Under the pieces are notes generated by a model. It made no database searches. It was not told the origin of the DNA and saw only the letters and a program-made list of their open reading frames with translations. From contig JAXLXY010000007.1 of NCBI GenBank assembly GCA_046327715.1, positions 172,505-236,504 of the forward strand: a stretch of DNA of 64,000 nt. The letters are read 5' to 3'. A program made the translations under genes and the position numbers. Positions 55,946 through 64,000 of this stretch are shown here, piece by piece. How positions within the stretch are numbered: position 1 is the stretch's first letter; the number at the start of each line of letters is the position of its first letter. The DNA comes from JADJOM01 sp046327715. Lineage in GTDB: Bacteria > Gemmatimonadota > Gemmatimonadetes > Gemmatimonadales > GWC2-71-9.

Positions 55946-57006
55946 TCCACCCAGTCCGCGATGAAGAGGTTGGTCTCGCCGGGTTCCTTCTGGTTCCGGT
56001 TGGAGGCCCACAGCAGCTTCTTCCCGTCGTAGCTGAACATCGGGAAGGAATCGAAGTCGGGGTGGGTGGTGATCTTCTCCAGCCCGGTCCCGTCGGGGTT
56101 GATCAGGTAGAGGTCGAACTCGCCGCTGCGCGGCTTCTCGAAATTGGAGGAGAAGATGATCTTCTTGCCGCTCGGCGTGAACACCGGGGCGAAGTTGGCG
56201 CCGCCGAGGTTGGTCACCTGCCGCGGATTGCTGCCGTCGGCGTTGGCCACCCAGACCTCGACCTTGGCCGGCCGCACCATCCGGTTGTGCAGCAGGTTGA
56301 GGTAGTCGGCGGTGTCGGCGGCGGTCTTGGGATAGCCGGCGCGCCAGACGATCTGCGTGCCATCGGGCGAGAACCAGGCGCCGCCGTCGTAGCCCACCCG
56401 GTTGGTGATGCGGCGGACATTGCTGCCGTCGACGTGCATCGTGTAGAGCTCGATGTCACCGTCGCGGGTGCTGGTGAAGATGATCTGCTTGCCGTCGGGC
56501 GAGACAGTCGACTCCGCGTTGTACCAGCCGTTGCTGGTGAGCGGGCGGAGGTCGGTGCCGTCGAGCTTCGAGGTGTAGATCTCGAGGTGGCCCAGCGGCC
56601 AGACGTACCCGTGCGACCGGTCGGGCGGCGCCGGGCAGTCCGGGGAGTCCTTGAAGGTGGAGCTGTACAGGATGCGGTGGTCGTCGGCGTAGAAGAAGCC
56701 GCAGGTGGTCCGGCCCTGCCCGTTGGACACCCGGCGAACATCCGAGCCGTCCGCGTTCATCAGGTACTGCTGGTCACAGCCGGCGTCGACCTTCTCCTGC
56801 CGCTGGAAGATGATCTTCCGGCTGTCGCGGGAGAAATACGCCTCGGCGTTGTTCCCCCCGAAGGTCAGCTGCCGGATGTTCGTGAGGTGGCGTTCGCCCG
56901 CCTCGGGCTGGACGAACGTCGTGGACGCGCCGGCGCTCGACCCACCCGAGGCGCAGCCGAGCGCCGCGAGGGGGAGCACCACGAGGAGGGGCAAGGCGGT
57001 ACGCAT
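55942..57006 (-). CDS. TolB-like PD40 beta-propeller lipoprotein
   Basis: 354 aa. Lipobox LAALGC (Cys at about 18). A six-bladed propeller of PD40/WD40-like repeats: AYFSRDSRKIIFQRQE, VSPDGKQIIFTSTRDGD, FSPDGTQIVWRAG, FTPSGKKIIFSSNFE, FSYDGKKLLWASN. It resembles TolB and related oligopeptidase-like propellers, without a peptidase domain. Located in the periplasm or outer membrane. TATCCT ends 9 nt before the ATG (leaderless pattern). Co-translated with two signal peptidases, an unusual linkage. Confidence 0.88.
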   Translation of the reverse strand: MRTALPLLVVLPLAALGCASGGSSAGASTTFVQPEAGERHLTNIRQLTFGGNNAEAYFSRDSRKIIFQRQEKVDAGCDQQYLMNADGSDVRRVSNGQGRTTCGFFYADDHRILYSSTFKDSPDCPAPPDRSHGYVWPLGHLEIYTSKLDGTDLRPLTSNGWYNAESTVSPDGKQIIFTSTRDGDIELYTMHVDGSNVRRITNRVGYDGGAWFSPDGTQIVWRAGYPKTAADTADYLNLLHNRMVRPAKVEVWVANADGSNPRQVTNLGGANFAPVFTPSGKKIIFSSNFEKPRSGEFDLYLINPDGTGLEKITTHPDFDSFPMFSYDGKKLLWASNRNQKEPGETNLFIADWVE

Positions 57007-57015
57007 AGGGGTGGA

Positions 57016-57021
57016 AGGATA
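57016..57021 (-). promoter_or_regulatory. -10 element TATCCT of a leaderless-type start
   Basis: A minus-strand TATCCT ending 9 nt before the ATG at 57006. Confidence 0.55.
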
Positions 57022-57067
57022 ATCGCGGGCGGGGACAGCGTGGAGGGGAGCCGCGGCCCAAGCGATC

Positions 57068-57116
57068 GGGCCGGTGGACGGGACCGGAACCGAAGTTCCG
57101 ACCCGCCCACCGGCCC
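57068..57116 (-). terminator. Hairpin after the OmpA-family gene
   Basis: A 10-bp outer stem (GGGCCGGTGG with CCACCGGCCC) and an inner CGGAAC/GTTCCG stem with a CGAA loop, 39 bp past the stop at 57156. There is no T run. Confidence 0.6.
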
Positions 57117-57155
57117 GTCGTTCAGGGGGTGTGCGCCGGGCGGCGCCTTACCCGC

Positions 57156-58625
57156 CTAGTTGGTGCGGCTCAGCTCCACCCGGCGGTTGGCCGCGCGGCC
57201 GGCCGCCGTGGTGTTGTCCTGCACCGGCTGGTCCGGCCCATACCCCTTGGCCGTCAGCCGCGCCCCGTCCACGCCCTTGCTGATCAGGTAGTCGCGCACC
57301 GTGTTGGCGCGCGCCGCCGACAGCCGCGTGTTCGTGGCCCGCGACCCGGTGTTGTCCGTGTGCCCGCCCACCTCGACGTTCACGCCCGGATTGTCCACCA
57401 GCGACTGCGCCACCCGGTCCAGGATCGCCGTCGAGGCCGGCAGCAGCACCGCCTTCCCGGTCTCGAAGTTCACGCCCTCCAGCACCAGCGGCTGGCCCGC
57501 CTGGAACAGCGCCGCGCAGCCCACCGCGTCCACCGTGGTCCCCGCCGGGGTGTCCGGGCACTTGTCCGTGGCGTTCAGCACGCCGTCCCCGTCGCTGTCC
57601 GCCGGGCAGCCCGTGGCATCCACCGCCGTCCCGGCCGGGGTGTTCGGGCACTTGTCCGCCGCGTCCAGCACGCCGTCGCCATCGCTGTCCCTGGGGCAGC
57701 CATTGGCGTCCACCGCCGTGCCGGCCGGGGTGTTCGGGCACCGGTCCGCCGCGTCCACCACGCCGTCACCGTCGCTGTCCTTGGGGCAGCCCGTGGCATC
57801 CACCGCCGTGCCGGCCGGGGTGTTGGGGCACTTGTCGGCCGCGTCCAGCACGCCGTCGCCGTCGGCATCCTTGGGCAGCGAGCAGCCGGTGGCGTCCACC
57901 CGGTCACCGGCCGGGGTCGCCGGGCAGCGGTCGAGGTTGTCGGTCACGCCATCGCCGTCGGCGTCCTTGGGCAGCGAGCAGCCGGTGGCGTCGACCTTGT
58001 CGCCCACCGGGGTGGCCGGGCACTGGTCGGCGGAGTCGAGCACGCCGTCCTGGTCACGGTCGCCGTCGCCGTGCTTGCCGAGCAGCAGCGACAGGCCGGC
58101 CTGGAAGCCCCAGTTGAGGTTGTTGTCGGCCTGCTTGACGCCCAGCGCCGGGAACGGGCCACCCTTGCTCTCGGCCGAGGCGATGTAGTCGAGCGTGCCG
58201 TCGAGCCGGATGCTCAGGGTGCCGCCGGTGCCGAGCCGCAGGCCGGCCAGCGCACCCGGGCCGCCCTTGCTCTCGTCGTAGCCCTTGCGGAACAGGTTGT
58301 GGGCGTAGCCGCCGCCCAGCAGGAAGGCGGTGTGGCCGCCGATCGGGAGGTTGTAGACCAGCCGCCCGTGCAGCGGGAAGTTGCGCACGTACACGTCGGT
58401 GGACGTGTAGGTGGGGTTGTAGGCCGCATCGGCCTCGACGGCGAGGTTCTTCAGGACGAAGATGCCGAGCCGGCCGCCGACGCCCACGCGGTCGTCGAAG
58501 CCGAGGTCGGAGTCATAGTGGGAGAATCGGCCGAACGCGCCAACCTCGACCGTCCCCGGCGCCTGCGCCACCAGCGGCGCCGCGACCAGGGCGAGGCTCG
58601 CAAACAGACTGCGAGTGATACGCAT
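57156..58625 (-). CDS. OmpA-family outer-membrane protein with thrombospondin type 3 repeats
   Basis: 489 aa. A signal peptide ends LVAQ|A. An 8-strand OmpA-type barrel (about residues 22-180), six thrombospondin type 3-like D-x-D-x-D-G calcium-binding repeats (about 185-370), and a C-terminal OmpA peptidoglycan-binding domain (VNVEVGGHTDNTGSRATNTR, LSAARANTVRDYL). It links the outer membrane to peptidoglycan. GGAGGG before the ATG, and TAGTGT about 40 nt upstream. The repeats are nearly identical at DNA level. Followed by a hairpin. Confidence 0.95.
   Translation of the reverse strand: MRITRSLFASLALVAAPLVAQAPGTVEVGAFGRFSHYDSDLGFDDRVGVGGRLGIFVLKNLAVEADAAYNPTYTSTDVYVRNFPLHGRLVYNLPIGGHTAFLLGGGYAHNLFRKGYDESKGGPGALAGLRLGTGGTLSIRLDGTLDYIASAESKGGPFPALGVKQADNNLNWGFQAGLSLLLGKHGDGDRDQDGVLDSADQCPATPVGDKVDATGCSLPKDADGDGVTDNLDRCPATPAGDRVDATGCSLPKDADGDGVLDAADKCPNTPAGTAVDATGCPKDSDGDGVVDAADRCPNTPAGTAVDANGCPRDSDGDGVLDAADKCPNTPAGTAVDATGCPADSDGDGVLNATDKCPDTPAGTTVDAVGCAALFQAGQPLVLEGVNFETGKAVLLPASTAILDRVAQSLVDNPGVNVEVGGHTDNTGSRATNTRLSAARANTVRDYLISKGVDGARLTAKGYGPDQPVQDNTTAAGRAANRRVELSRTN
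57515..58073 (-). repeat. Six tandem approximately 90-bp repeats (calcium-binding units)
   Basis: Within the OmpA-family gene, six head-to-tail units of about 30 codons (two are slightly longer by an SLPK insert) share the block TPAG(T/D).VDA.GC. Several 25-30 bp runs are identical between units, so recombination could change copy number. Confidence 0.9.
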
Positions 58626-58745
58626 GGTTCCCTCCATCAGGTGAGAGTGCTGTCCGTCAGCCGCCGACACTAGCGGCACGTCCCCGAACCGTCAACCGCG
58701 CGGCACACGACCCCGGCGCTCGGGATTTCCCGAGTGTGAGGCAGG

Positions 58746-59213
58746 TCACACTTTCATGGCGCGGAGGATGGCCAGGACCTCCGCGGCATGCCCCTTCGCC
58801 TTCACCTTCTCGAAGACGTGGACCACCTTCCCCGCCCCGTTGATCACGAAGGTGGTGCGCAGGATCCCGAAGTACTTCCTCCCGTACATGCTCTTCTCTC
58901 CCCACACGCCGTAGGCCGCGGCCACGGCGTGGTCGGTGTCGGCCAGCAGCGGGAAGGGCAGCCGGTACTTCGCGGCGAATTTCTGGTGCGACCCGACCGG
59001 ATCCGGCGAGACGCCCAGGACCACGGCGCCCGTCGCCCGCACCGCCCGCCACCGGTCGCGGAATTCACAGGCCTCGGTGGTGCAGGTGGAGGTGTCGTCC
59101 TTCGGGTAGAAGTACAGGACCACCGGCTTGCCCTTGAACTGCTTGAGGCTCACCGTGGCGCCGTCCGTGGCCGGGAGGGAAAACGCGGGAGCCTTGGCGC
59201 CGGGAGCGGGCAT
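58746..59213 (-). CDS. bcp: Peroxiredoxin Bcp/PrxQ
   Basis: 155 aa, the family size. Peroxidatic Cys in DTSTCTTEAC (about residue 45) with the resolving Cys 5 residues later, PKDD(T) loop and FAAKYRLPFPLL all match Bcp. A cytosolic thiol peroxidase. The ATG at 59213 is chosen by family length; an in-frame start at 59258 would add 15 residues encoded by a small CGGGAAA repeat. A weak TACTTC ends 6 nt upstream. Confidence 0.93.
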   Translation of the reverse strand: MPAPGAKAPAFSLPATDGATVSLKQFKGKPVVLYFYPKDDTSTCTTEACEFRDRWRAVRATGAVVLGVSPDPVGSHQKFAAKYRLPFPLLADTDHAVAAAYGVWGEKSMYGRKYFGILRTTFVINGAGKVVHVFEKVKAKGHAAEVLAILRAMKV

Positions 59214-59294
59214 GGAGTCGAAGTAGCCGGGAAACGGGAAACGGGAAACGAAAGCCACCGGGGGTACCCCGGGGACCTCGACGGGTTCCCTGGC

Positions 59295-60899
59295 CTAGGG
59301 AAGCAGCTCAGTGGCGACCGCCAGGGACGACGTCAGGCGGAAGAACGGCAGCGTGGCGCCCCGGCGGAGGTCGCGGTCGAGGAAGTTCCAGGTGGCGTAC
59401 CCGTCCTCGGAGCCGGGCTCGAGGAGGCAGGCGGCGAAGGTCCCCAGCCGCTGGTCGGTCGAAACCCAGAACCAGCCGGGCCCCGCGGCGGCAGCCTCCG
59501 GCGCGCCCCATGCGCCGTACACCGTGACGGTGCGATGCCCCTCGAAGACGAAGGGCGCAACCTGGAGGCTGTCCACCCGGAAGCGCGCGGCCGACCCCGA
59601 CCACGCCTCGCGCAGCCGCTCGACGATCACCCCCTGGGTCCGGAGCAGGCTCACCAGGTGCCCGTAGCCGGGCGGCAGGAGGTACCCGGCGGGGCGGGCC
59701 ACCTGAGCGGCCGGCACGAACCGGTCATACACCGGCATCCGGATCGACTTGAACACCCCGGAGCGCCGCCGGCGCGCGAACCCGTGGCTGCCGTCGCCGT
59801 CATCATCGGTGAGCTCGGCGATGACCTCCTCGGTATGAGGCGGGGCGAAGACCGAGCGGAGCGCGATCGAGTCGGGCCGCCACCGGTCGGCGGCGGCCAC
59901 CACGCGGCGGATCGTGGCGCGCTCCTCGGCGGCGAGCGAGAGGATCTCGCGCAGGAAGAGGTAGGTGGCGCGGATCCGGGTCGGGAACGGGTCGTTGCTG
60001 TAGCCCTCCGACAGGATCGCGAGGCGGCCGCGGACCCCCATCGCGTTGGTGCCGAAGCGGGGCCGGGCGTCGTAGGTCTCCCAGCCCTGCGCCAGGGAAT
60101 CCCGCTGCTGGCTGCGGAAGTTGCCGTAGGGAAAGGTCTCCACCTGGTGGCGGCGGCGGAGCCGCTCGCGCACGGTGGGGAGAAACCGGTCACGCACATA
60201 GTCGTTGGCCGGCGAGCCGTTGGGATTGAGTCCCGGCGACCAGGTGAGGGCGTAGCCGTGGTAGCTGCCGTTGGTGGTGTGCAGGTCGATGAATACGTCC
60301 GGGTCCCACGCCCCCAGCAGCGCGTACCCCGCCCGGGTCTCCGGCGCCTCGAGCTTCACGTAGTCGCGGTTGAGGTTGAGCCCCTGGCCATTGAGGCTCG
60401 GCCCCACCACCGCCGGACCGTTCTGGCCGGGCCGGTTGCGCTCCCCGGGACCGAACTGCTCGTTGCCGTCGATGTTGTAGATCGGCACCACGAGCACGAT
60501 CACGCTGTCGAGCAGACCGGCGAGCGGCCCGACGGTGAGGTCACGGAGCAGCATCTGCGCCGCCTCCTTTCCCTCGACCTCGCCGCTGTGGATGTTGCCC
60601 TGGATGTAGACGACGGGCTTGCCGCTGCGGGCTGCCGCCGCCGGCCCATCGACCATCGGCCGGGCCGCGAGCACCCACGGGATGGCACGGCCCTCGGGGC
60701 TGGTGCCGAGGACGCCCAGGCGGATGTCATTGGTGCGGCGCGCCAGCGAGTCGAGGAACCCGGTCACGTCGGCGTACGAGGAGGTCTCCGCCCCGCCGGT
60801 CCGTTCCGGTCGGGTGGACTGCGCCGCGAGACGCGGGGCGGTGCCAAGGCACAGGGCGAGTGCCGCAAGCGACAGGGCACGGAAGGCGGGGCTGGGCAT
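59295..60899 (-). CDS. Secreted M14 zinc carboxypeptidase
   Basis: 534 aa. A signal peptide ends RLAAQ|S. Zinc ligands HSGE (in GNIHSGEVEG, about residue 100) and His in FIDLHTTNG; the catalytic Glu is in ILSEGYSND. A further beta-rich domain follows (about 370-534). This is the M14 family of periplasmic/secreted carboxypeptidases. It lacks clues to substrate. The start at 60899 is the first Met before the signal. Upstream is divergent with the small unknown gene at 61042. Confidence 0.88.
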   Translation of the reverse strand: MPSPAFRALSLAALALCLGTAPRLAAQSTRPERTGGAETSSYADVTGFLDSLARRTNDIRLGVLGTSPEGRAIPWVLAARPMVDGPAAAARSGKPVVYIQGNIHSGEVEGKEAAQMLLRDLTVGPLAGLLDSVIVLVVPIYNIDGNEQFGPGERNRPGQNGPAVVGPSLNGQGLNLNRDYVKLEAPETRAGYALLGAWDPDVFIDLHTTNGSYHGYALTWSPGLNPNGSPANDYVRDRFLPTVRERLRRRHQVETFPYGNFRSQQRDSLAQGWETYDARPRFGTNAMGVRGRLAILSEGYSNDPFPTRIRATYLFLREILSLAAEERATIRRVVAAADRWRPDSIALRSVFAPPHTEEVIAELTDDDGDGSHGFARRRRSGVFKSIRMPVYDRFVPAAQVARPAGYLLPPGYGHLVSLLRTQGVIVERLREAWSGSAARFRVDSLQVAPFVFEGHRTVTVYGAWGAPEAAAAGPGWFWVSTDQRLGTFAACLLEPGSEDGYATWNFLDRDLRRGATLPFFRLTSSLAVATELLP

Positions 60900-61041
60900 G
60901 GGGCGCTGGGCACCTGGGCAGGGTGATGCGGCACACGCCGCGGGGCGCGGGCCTGCTTCGTGCTGATCAGAAGGATCAGGCACGGTCCGCTTCCCGCGGC
61001 AGGTCGGCAGGGGAGACTCGGGAATCACAGGAGGCAAACTT

Positions 61042-61368
61042 ATGCAGGAGGCAGCTTTGGAACAGGTGCGGCGATCGGGGTTTCCGCTGGTGGACCGCCT
61101 GGGAGAGCTCTGCATCAGCGGGCGGGACAGCGCCGCGTACCTCTGGCAGGTTCCCATGGACATGAACGTCCGGACGGAAATCTCCCGGAAACTCACGGAA
61201 ATCCGGGCCGAATGCGACCGCCAGAACCGGCGCGAGATGAACCGGATCGTGGCGGAGCTGGAGACGGCGCTGGGCGCGAGCCCGAGCCCGCAGCAGGTGG
61301 AGATCCTGCAGGACGGCTTCGACCGGCTGGTGAAGCTGTGGCAGGCGGCCAAGTCCGGGCTCATGTAA
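61042..61368 (+). CDS. Small helical protein of unknown function
   Basis: 108 aa, all-helical and amphipathic, with VPMDMNVRTEISRKLTEIRA, then REMNRIVAELETALG and QVEILQDGFDRLVKLW, likely forming a coiled coil. No Cys-based motif and no membrane segment. AGGAGG ends 9 nt before the ATG. Divergent from the carboxypeptidase gene and followed by a terminator. No known family. Confidence 0.7.
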   Translation: MQEAALEQVRRSGFPLVDRLGELCISGRDSAAYLWQVPMDMNVRTEISRKLTEIRAECDRQNRREMNRIVAELETALGASPSPQQVEILQDGFDRLVKLWQAAKSGLM

Positions 61369-61376
61369 ACCGCCGG

Positions 61377-61400
61377 GCCGGCGGGGGCTGCCCCGCCGGC
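61377..61400. terminator. Hairpin after the small helical protein gene
   Basis: A 10-bp stem (GCCGGCGGGG with CCCCGCCGGC) and a GCTG loop, 8 nt after the stop; followed by ATAATCG. Confidence 0.65.
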
Positions 61401-61520
61401 ATAATCGTAGGGACGCGGACACGCGTCCCGGGTTCTCACCCTCCCCCGGGTGCGAAAACCCACCATTGACTTCCCTGCCGGAATTCGGCCAATTGGGGCA
61501 TCTCATTCGCCCCTGAGCCC

Positions 61521-64000
61521 ATGTCCCAGATCACCTCCCGCGCCTCGGGCGCGGCGCGGCGTGCCCTCAAGGCCGCCGGCGCTGCCCTGCTCGCCCTCGT
61601 CGTCGTCACCTGCACCGACAACCCGATCGGGCCCGCGCGGCCGGGGCTGGCGCGGTTGCGGGTGGCGCCGCAGTTCGACGCCTTCGCGCGGGTGGCGCCG
61701 CTGGCCATGGACCGGTTCACCATCACCGTGGTGCGGCCCCCGGCCGACACCCTGGCGCGGGTCACCAAGACCTTCAGCGCCGACAGCAGCGCGGTCAGCG
61801 TCCCCATCGACGTCTTCCTGCAGAGCACCAGCGAGACCCTCGACGTCACCATCGAGCTCTACGCCGGCAGCATCCTGCTCTTCCGCGGCACCCAGAGCCT
61901 CACCGTCACCCAGGGCGGCAGCACCCCGCCGAGCAGCATCCCGGTGGCCTACCAGGGGCCGGGGAGCCAGCTGGCGAGCCTGACGATCGGGCCGCGGGAC
62001 ACCACGGTGCCCTTCGGGGCGACGTTCGCGTTCGGGGCCACGGCGCAGGACAGCCAGGCGGCGCCGGTGGCGCAGTTCTACGTGGCGTGGAGCGCGAGCG
62101 GGGGGACGATCAACGGCGCGGGGCAGTTCACGGCGCCGGCGGCGCGCGACACGGTGACGGTGACGGCGGTGACGCCGACGGGGGTGACGGACTCGACGAC
62201 GGTGATCATCGCGGCGGCGCCGGCCACGCTGGTGAAGGTGAGCGGGGACGCGCAGAGCGGGATCATCGGGAGCCGGCTGGCCCAGCCGCTCGTGGTGCGG
62301 GTGGACGGGAGCGACGGGCTGCCGGTGAGCGGGGTGGCGGTGACGTTCGCGGTGGCGAGTGGCGGGGGGAGCGTGGACAGCGCGGTGGTGGTGAGTGACG
62401 GGGCGGGGCTGGCGAGCATGGGGGCCACGCTCGGGACCACGGTGGGGGCGCAGAGCTTCACGGCGAGCGCGCCGGGCCTGGCCACGGTGACGTTCGCGGC
62501 CACCGGCACGGGCGGGGGGCTCAAGACCTGGACCGGCGCGGTGAGCACGGCCTGGGCCACGGCGGGGAACTGGAGCCCGGCGGCGGTGCCGGGGACCGGG
62601 GACAGCGTGCTGATCCCGGCGGGGACGCCCAACGCGCCGACGGCGTCGGGGGCGATCACGATCGGGGCGCTGTCGCTGACGGGAACCGGCGCGGCGCTGA
62701 CGGTGGCGGGGGCGTTCACGGTGGCGCAGGGGGTGGTGCTGCCGGACACCAACCAGTTCATCGACCTGACGAGCGGGTCGCTGGCGGCGGCGAGCCTCAC
62801 GCTGGGCGGCTTCCAGGCGTTCGTGGACGCGAGCGCGGGGGGCCTGACGGTGAGCGGGGCCACCACCCTGACGGGGAACAGCGCGTTCGTGGATGCCACG
62901 GGTCCGGGCAGCAACAGCTTCGGCCCGGTGACGCTGAGCGGGGCGGCGGCGTTCCTGGAGCAGAACGGCGGCAGCAGCGGCCCGCTGGTGCTGAGCGGGA
63001 GCAGCGCGTTCTGGAACCCGAGCGGCGCGGTGACGGTCACCGGCAGCCCGGCGGCGCAGGTGACGGGCACGTCGTTCCTCTCGGCGGGGACCAGCGGGGC
63101 CAAGATCACGCTCAACGGCGACGTGATCATCGGCGGCACGGCGGCCTTCTTCTCGCCCAACACCGGCGACAAGTGGACCATCAACGGGAACCTGTCGACC
63201 ACGGGCGGCGGCACGCTGGTCATGAACAACGTGGCCGACACCATCGAGGTGAACGGCAACGTCAGCTTCGGCGGCGGGGACGAGACCACCTCGCTCACGG
63301 CGGGCATCCTCAACGTCTCGGGCAACTTCACCCAGACCGGCCCCGGCACCACGTTCATCGGCAGCGGCAGCCACACCGTGTTCCTCGACGGCGCCGGCGC
63401 GCAGACGCTCAGCTTTGCCGCGCCGGGCTTCGGGGCCGGCCGGTTCCAGAACGTGATCATCGCCAACAGCGCCGGCGGCGTCACGGCCACGAGCGACCTC
63501 TACGCCACCGGCACGGCGGGGGTCACGCCCACGGCGGTGCGGACGCTCTCCGGCAACGGCAGCACGCTGTTCACCACCATCCTCAACGTGAGCAACTTCA
63601 CGTTCAACAACCTGCTGCTCGACTTCGCCGGCAGCACGGTGGTGACCTTCGACACGGTGACGTTCACCGGCTACGCCCCGACGGCCACGCCGCTGACCAT
63701 CACCCACCCCGGCGCGGCCAGCCCGCTCGCGTTCCTGAACGTGAGCTTCAGCGTGGTGCCGACCAGCGGGTTCTACATCGATGCCACCGACAGCAACCCG
63801 AGCGACGGGGTGCCGCTGGTGATCGACATGCTGAGCCCGAACCCGCTGAGCAACGGCGGCCGGGTGCAGACCAGCAACGCCACGGTCAACTGGCCGGCCG
63901 GCGTGGCCCCCGGCACCTGGACCGGCGTGGTGGATACCAGCTGGAACACCGCCGGCAACTGGAGCGACGGCCAGGTGCCGACCGCCACCACCGACGTGAC
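61521..64000 (+). CDS. Very large surface protein, beta-strand repeat type (partial, runs off window)
   Basis: At least 826 codons, no stop before base 64000. A hydrophobic signal (about residues 18-31) ends VVVTC|TDNP, lipoprotein-like but with Thr at -1, so lipidation is uncertain. Then come Ig-like parts (about 150-325), then right-handed parallel beta-helix-type repeats rich in Gly/Ser/Thr/Val. A motif W-x-G...W.TAGNW...P appears at about residue 335 and again at about 799, marking a repeating module. Expected to be exported and anchored on the cell surface, perhaps an adhesin. Start ATG at 61521. Function unknown. Confidence 0.85.
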   Translation, partial: MSQITSRASGAARRALKAAGAALLALVVVTCTDNPIGPARPGLARLRVAPQFDAFARVAPLAMDRFTITVVRPPADTLARVTKTFSADSSAVSVPIDVFLQSTSETLDVTIELYAGSILLFRGTQSLTVTQGGSTPPSSIPVAYQGPGSQLASLTIGPRDTTVPFGATFAFGATAQDSQAAPVAQFYVAWSASGGTINGAGQFTAPAARDTVTVTAVTPTGVTDSTTVIIAAAPATLVKVSGDAQSGIIGSRLAQPLVVRVDGSDGLPVSGVAVTFAVASGGGSVDSAVVVSDGAGLASMGATLGTTVGAQSFTASAPGLATVTFAATGTGGGLKTWTGAVSTAWATAGNWSPAAVPGTGDSVLIPAGTPNAPTASGAITIGALSLTGTGAALTVAGAFTVAQGVVLPDTNQFIDLTSGSLAAASLTLGGFQAFVDASAGGLTVSGATTLTGNSAFVDATGPGSNSFGPVTLSGAAAFLEQNGGSSGPLVLSGSSAFWNPSGAVTVTGSPAAQVTGTSFLSAGTSGAKITLNGDVIIGGTAAFFSPNTGDKWTINGNLSTTGGGTLVMNNVADTIEVNGNVSFGGGDETTSLTAGILNVSGNFTQTGPGTTFIGSGSHTVFLDGAGAQTLSFAAPGFGAGRFQNVIIANSAGGVTATSDLYATGTAGVTPTAVRTLSGNGSTLFTTILNVSNFTFNNLLLDFAGSTVVTFDTVTFTGYAPTATPLTITHPGAASPLAFLNVSFSVVPTSGFYIDATDSNPSDGVPLVIDMLSPNPLSNGGRVQTSNATVNWPAGVAPGTWTGVVDTSWNTAGNWSDGQVPTATTDV

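Noticed and set aside
62078..63490. A long minus-strand frame in the giant surface-protein gene
   Set aside because: Val/Pro/Ala-rich mirror of repeat sequence; the plus frame is continuous from a signal peptide to the window end.
1..64000. Insertion sequences, prophage or integrative element
   Set aside because: No transposase, integrase or phage gene, no terminal inverted repeats and no tRNA insertion site were seen.

Overview
The window is a very GC-rich, densely packed bacterial chromosome segment. It shows no mobile element, rRNA, recognisable tRNA or CRISPR. The best guess at the host is Gemmatimonadota or a close relative. That is an inference from the codon use, the many secreted proteins cleaved before Gln, the futalosine menaquinone gene mqnD, the GSI-alpha-type glutamine synthetase, and many genes with a TAnnnT hexamer 5-9 nt before the start codon, which suggests leaderless transcripts. 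No marker gene settles the phylum.

Layout. 1-2266 (minus): a chemoreceptor cut by the window edge, an Aer-like PAS protein and a GT4 glycosyltransferase. 2419-4636: a coupled trio ending in a ferric-reductase/Rieske fusion. 4651-6780: a small membrane protein and an Omp85-type barrel. 6891-14123: a surface-glycan region with an LTA-synthase-like phosphotransferase, two GT4 enzymes, a TagB/F-like transferase and a Wzx-like flippase. 14441-19155: a PhnW-like transaminase, a PntC/LicC-like cytidylyltransferase, two CDP-alcohol phosphotransferases and an IPCT-like nucleotidyltransferase, which together look like a pathway for CMP-activated (phosphono-)headgroups. 19463-24235: a degenerate alpha/beta hydrolase, DinB, glutamine synthetase, a zinc-ribbon TPR protein and MqnD.

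24390-32032: an HD-GYP response regulator, then a tightly coupled set of receiver, 1170-aa HEAT-repeat membrane protein, processive GT2 synthase and a receiver-DHp protein with no kinase domain. This is probably a regulated exopolysaccharide machine. 32121-40870: housekeeping and envelope genes (DEAD-box helicase, PepE, PlsB-like acyltransferase, HtpX-like protease, LemA, MerR-like regulator, GspH-like pseudopilin, Fis-type regulator, YhaM-like nuclease). 40871-41764: almost gene-free, rich in inverted repeats, with a possible small RNA and a 63-codon leaderless membrane peptide. 41765-46495: secreted proteins, an LVIVD propeller, a cold-shock protein and an Smr-domain protein.

46581-49414: a periplasmic-binding lipoprotein coupled to a chemoreceptor without transporter genes. 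49491-53323: a Lys-tailed protein, a barrel/CsgG-like lipoprotein pair, a cupredoxin-like protein without copper ligands and a zinc-ribbon protein. 53375-58625: an MFS exporter, two tandem signal peptidases behind a TolB-like lipoprotein, and an OmpA protein with six thrombospondin type 3 repeats. 58746-64000: Bcp peroxiredoxin, M14 carboxypeptidase, a small unknown protein and the start of a giant surface protein that runs off the window. Most convergent pairs are separated by strong hairpins. Many same-strand neighbours overlap by ATGA, GTGA or TGATG and are therefore probably translationally coupled.
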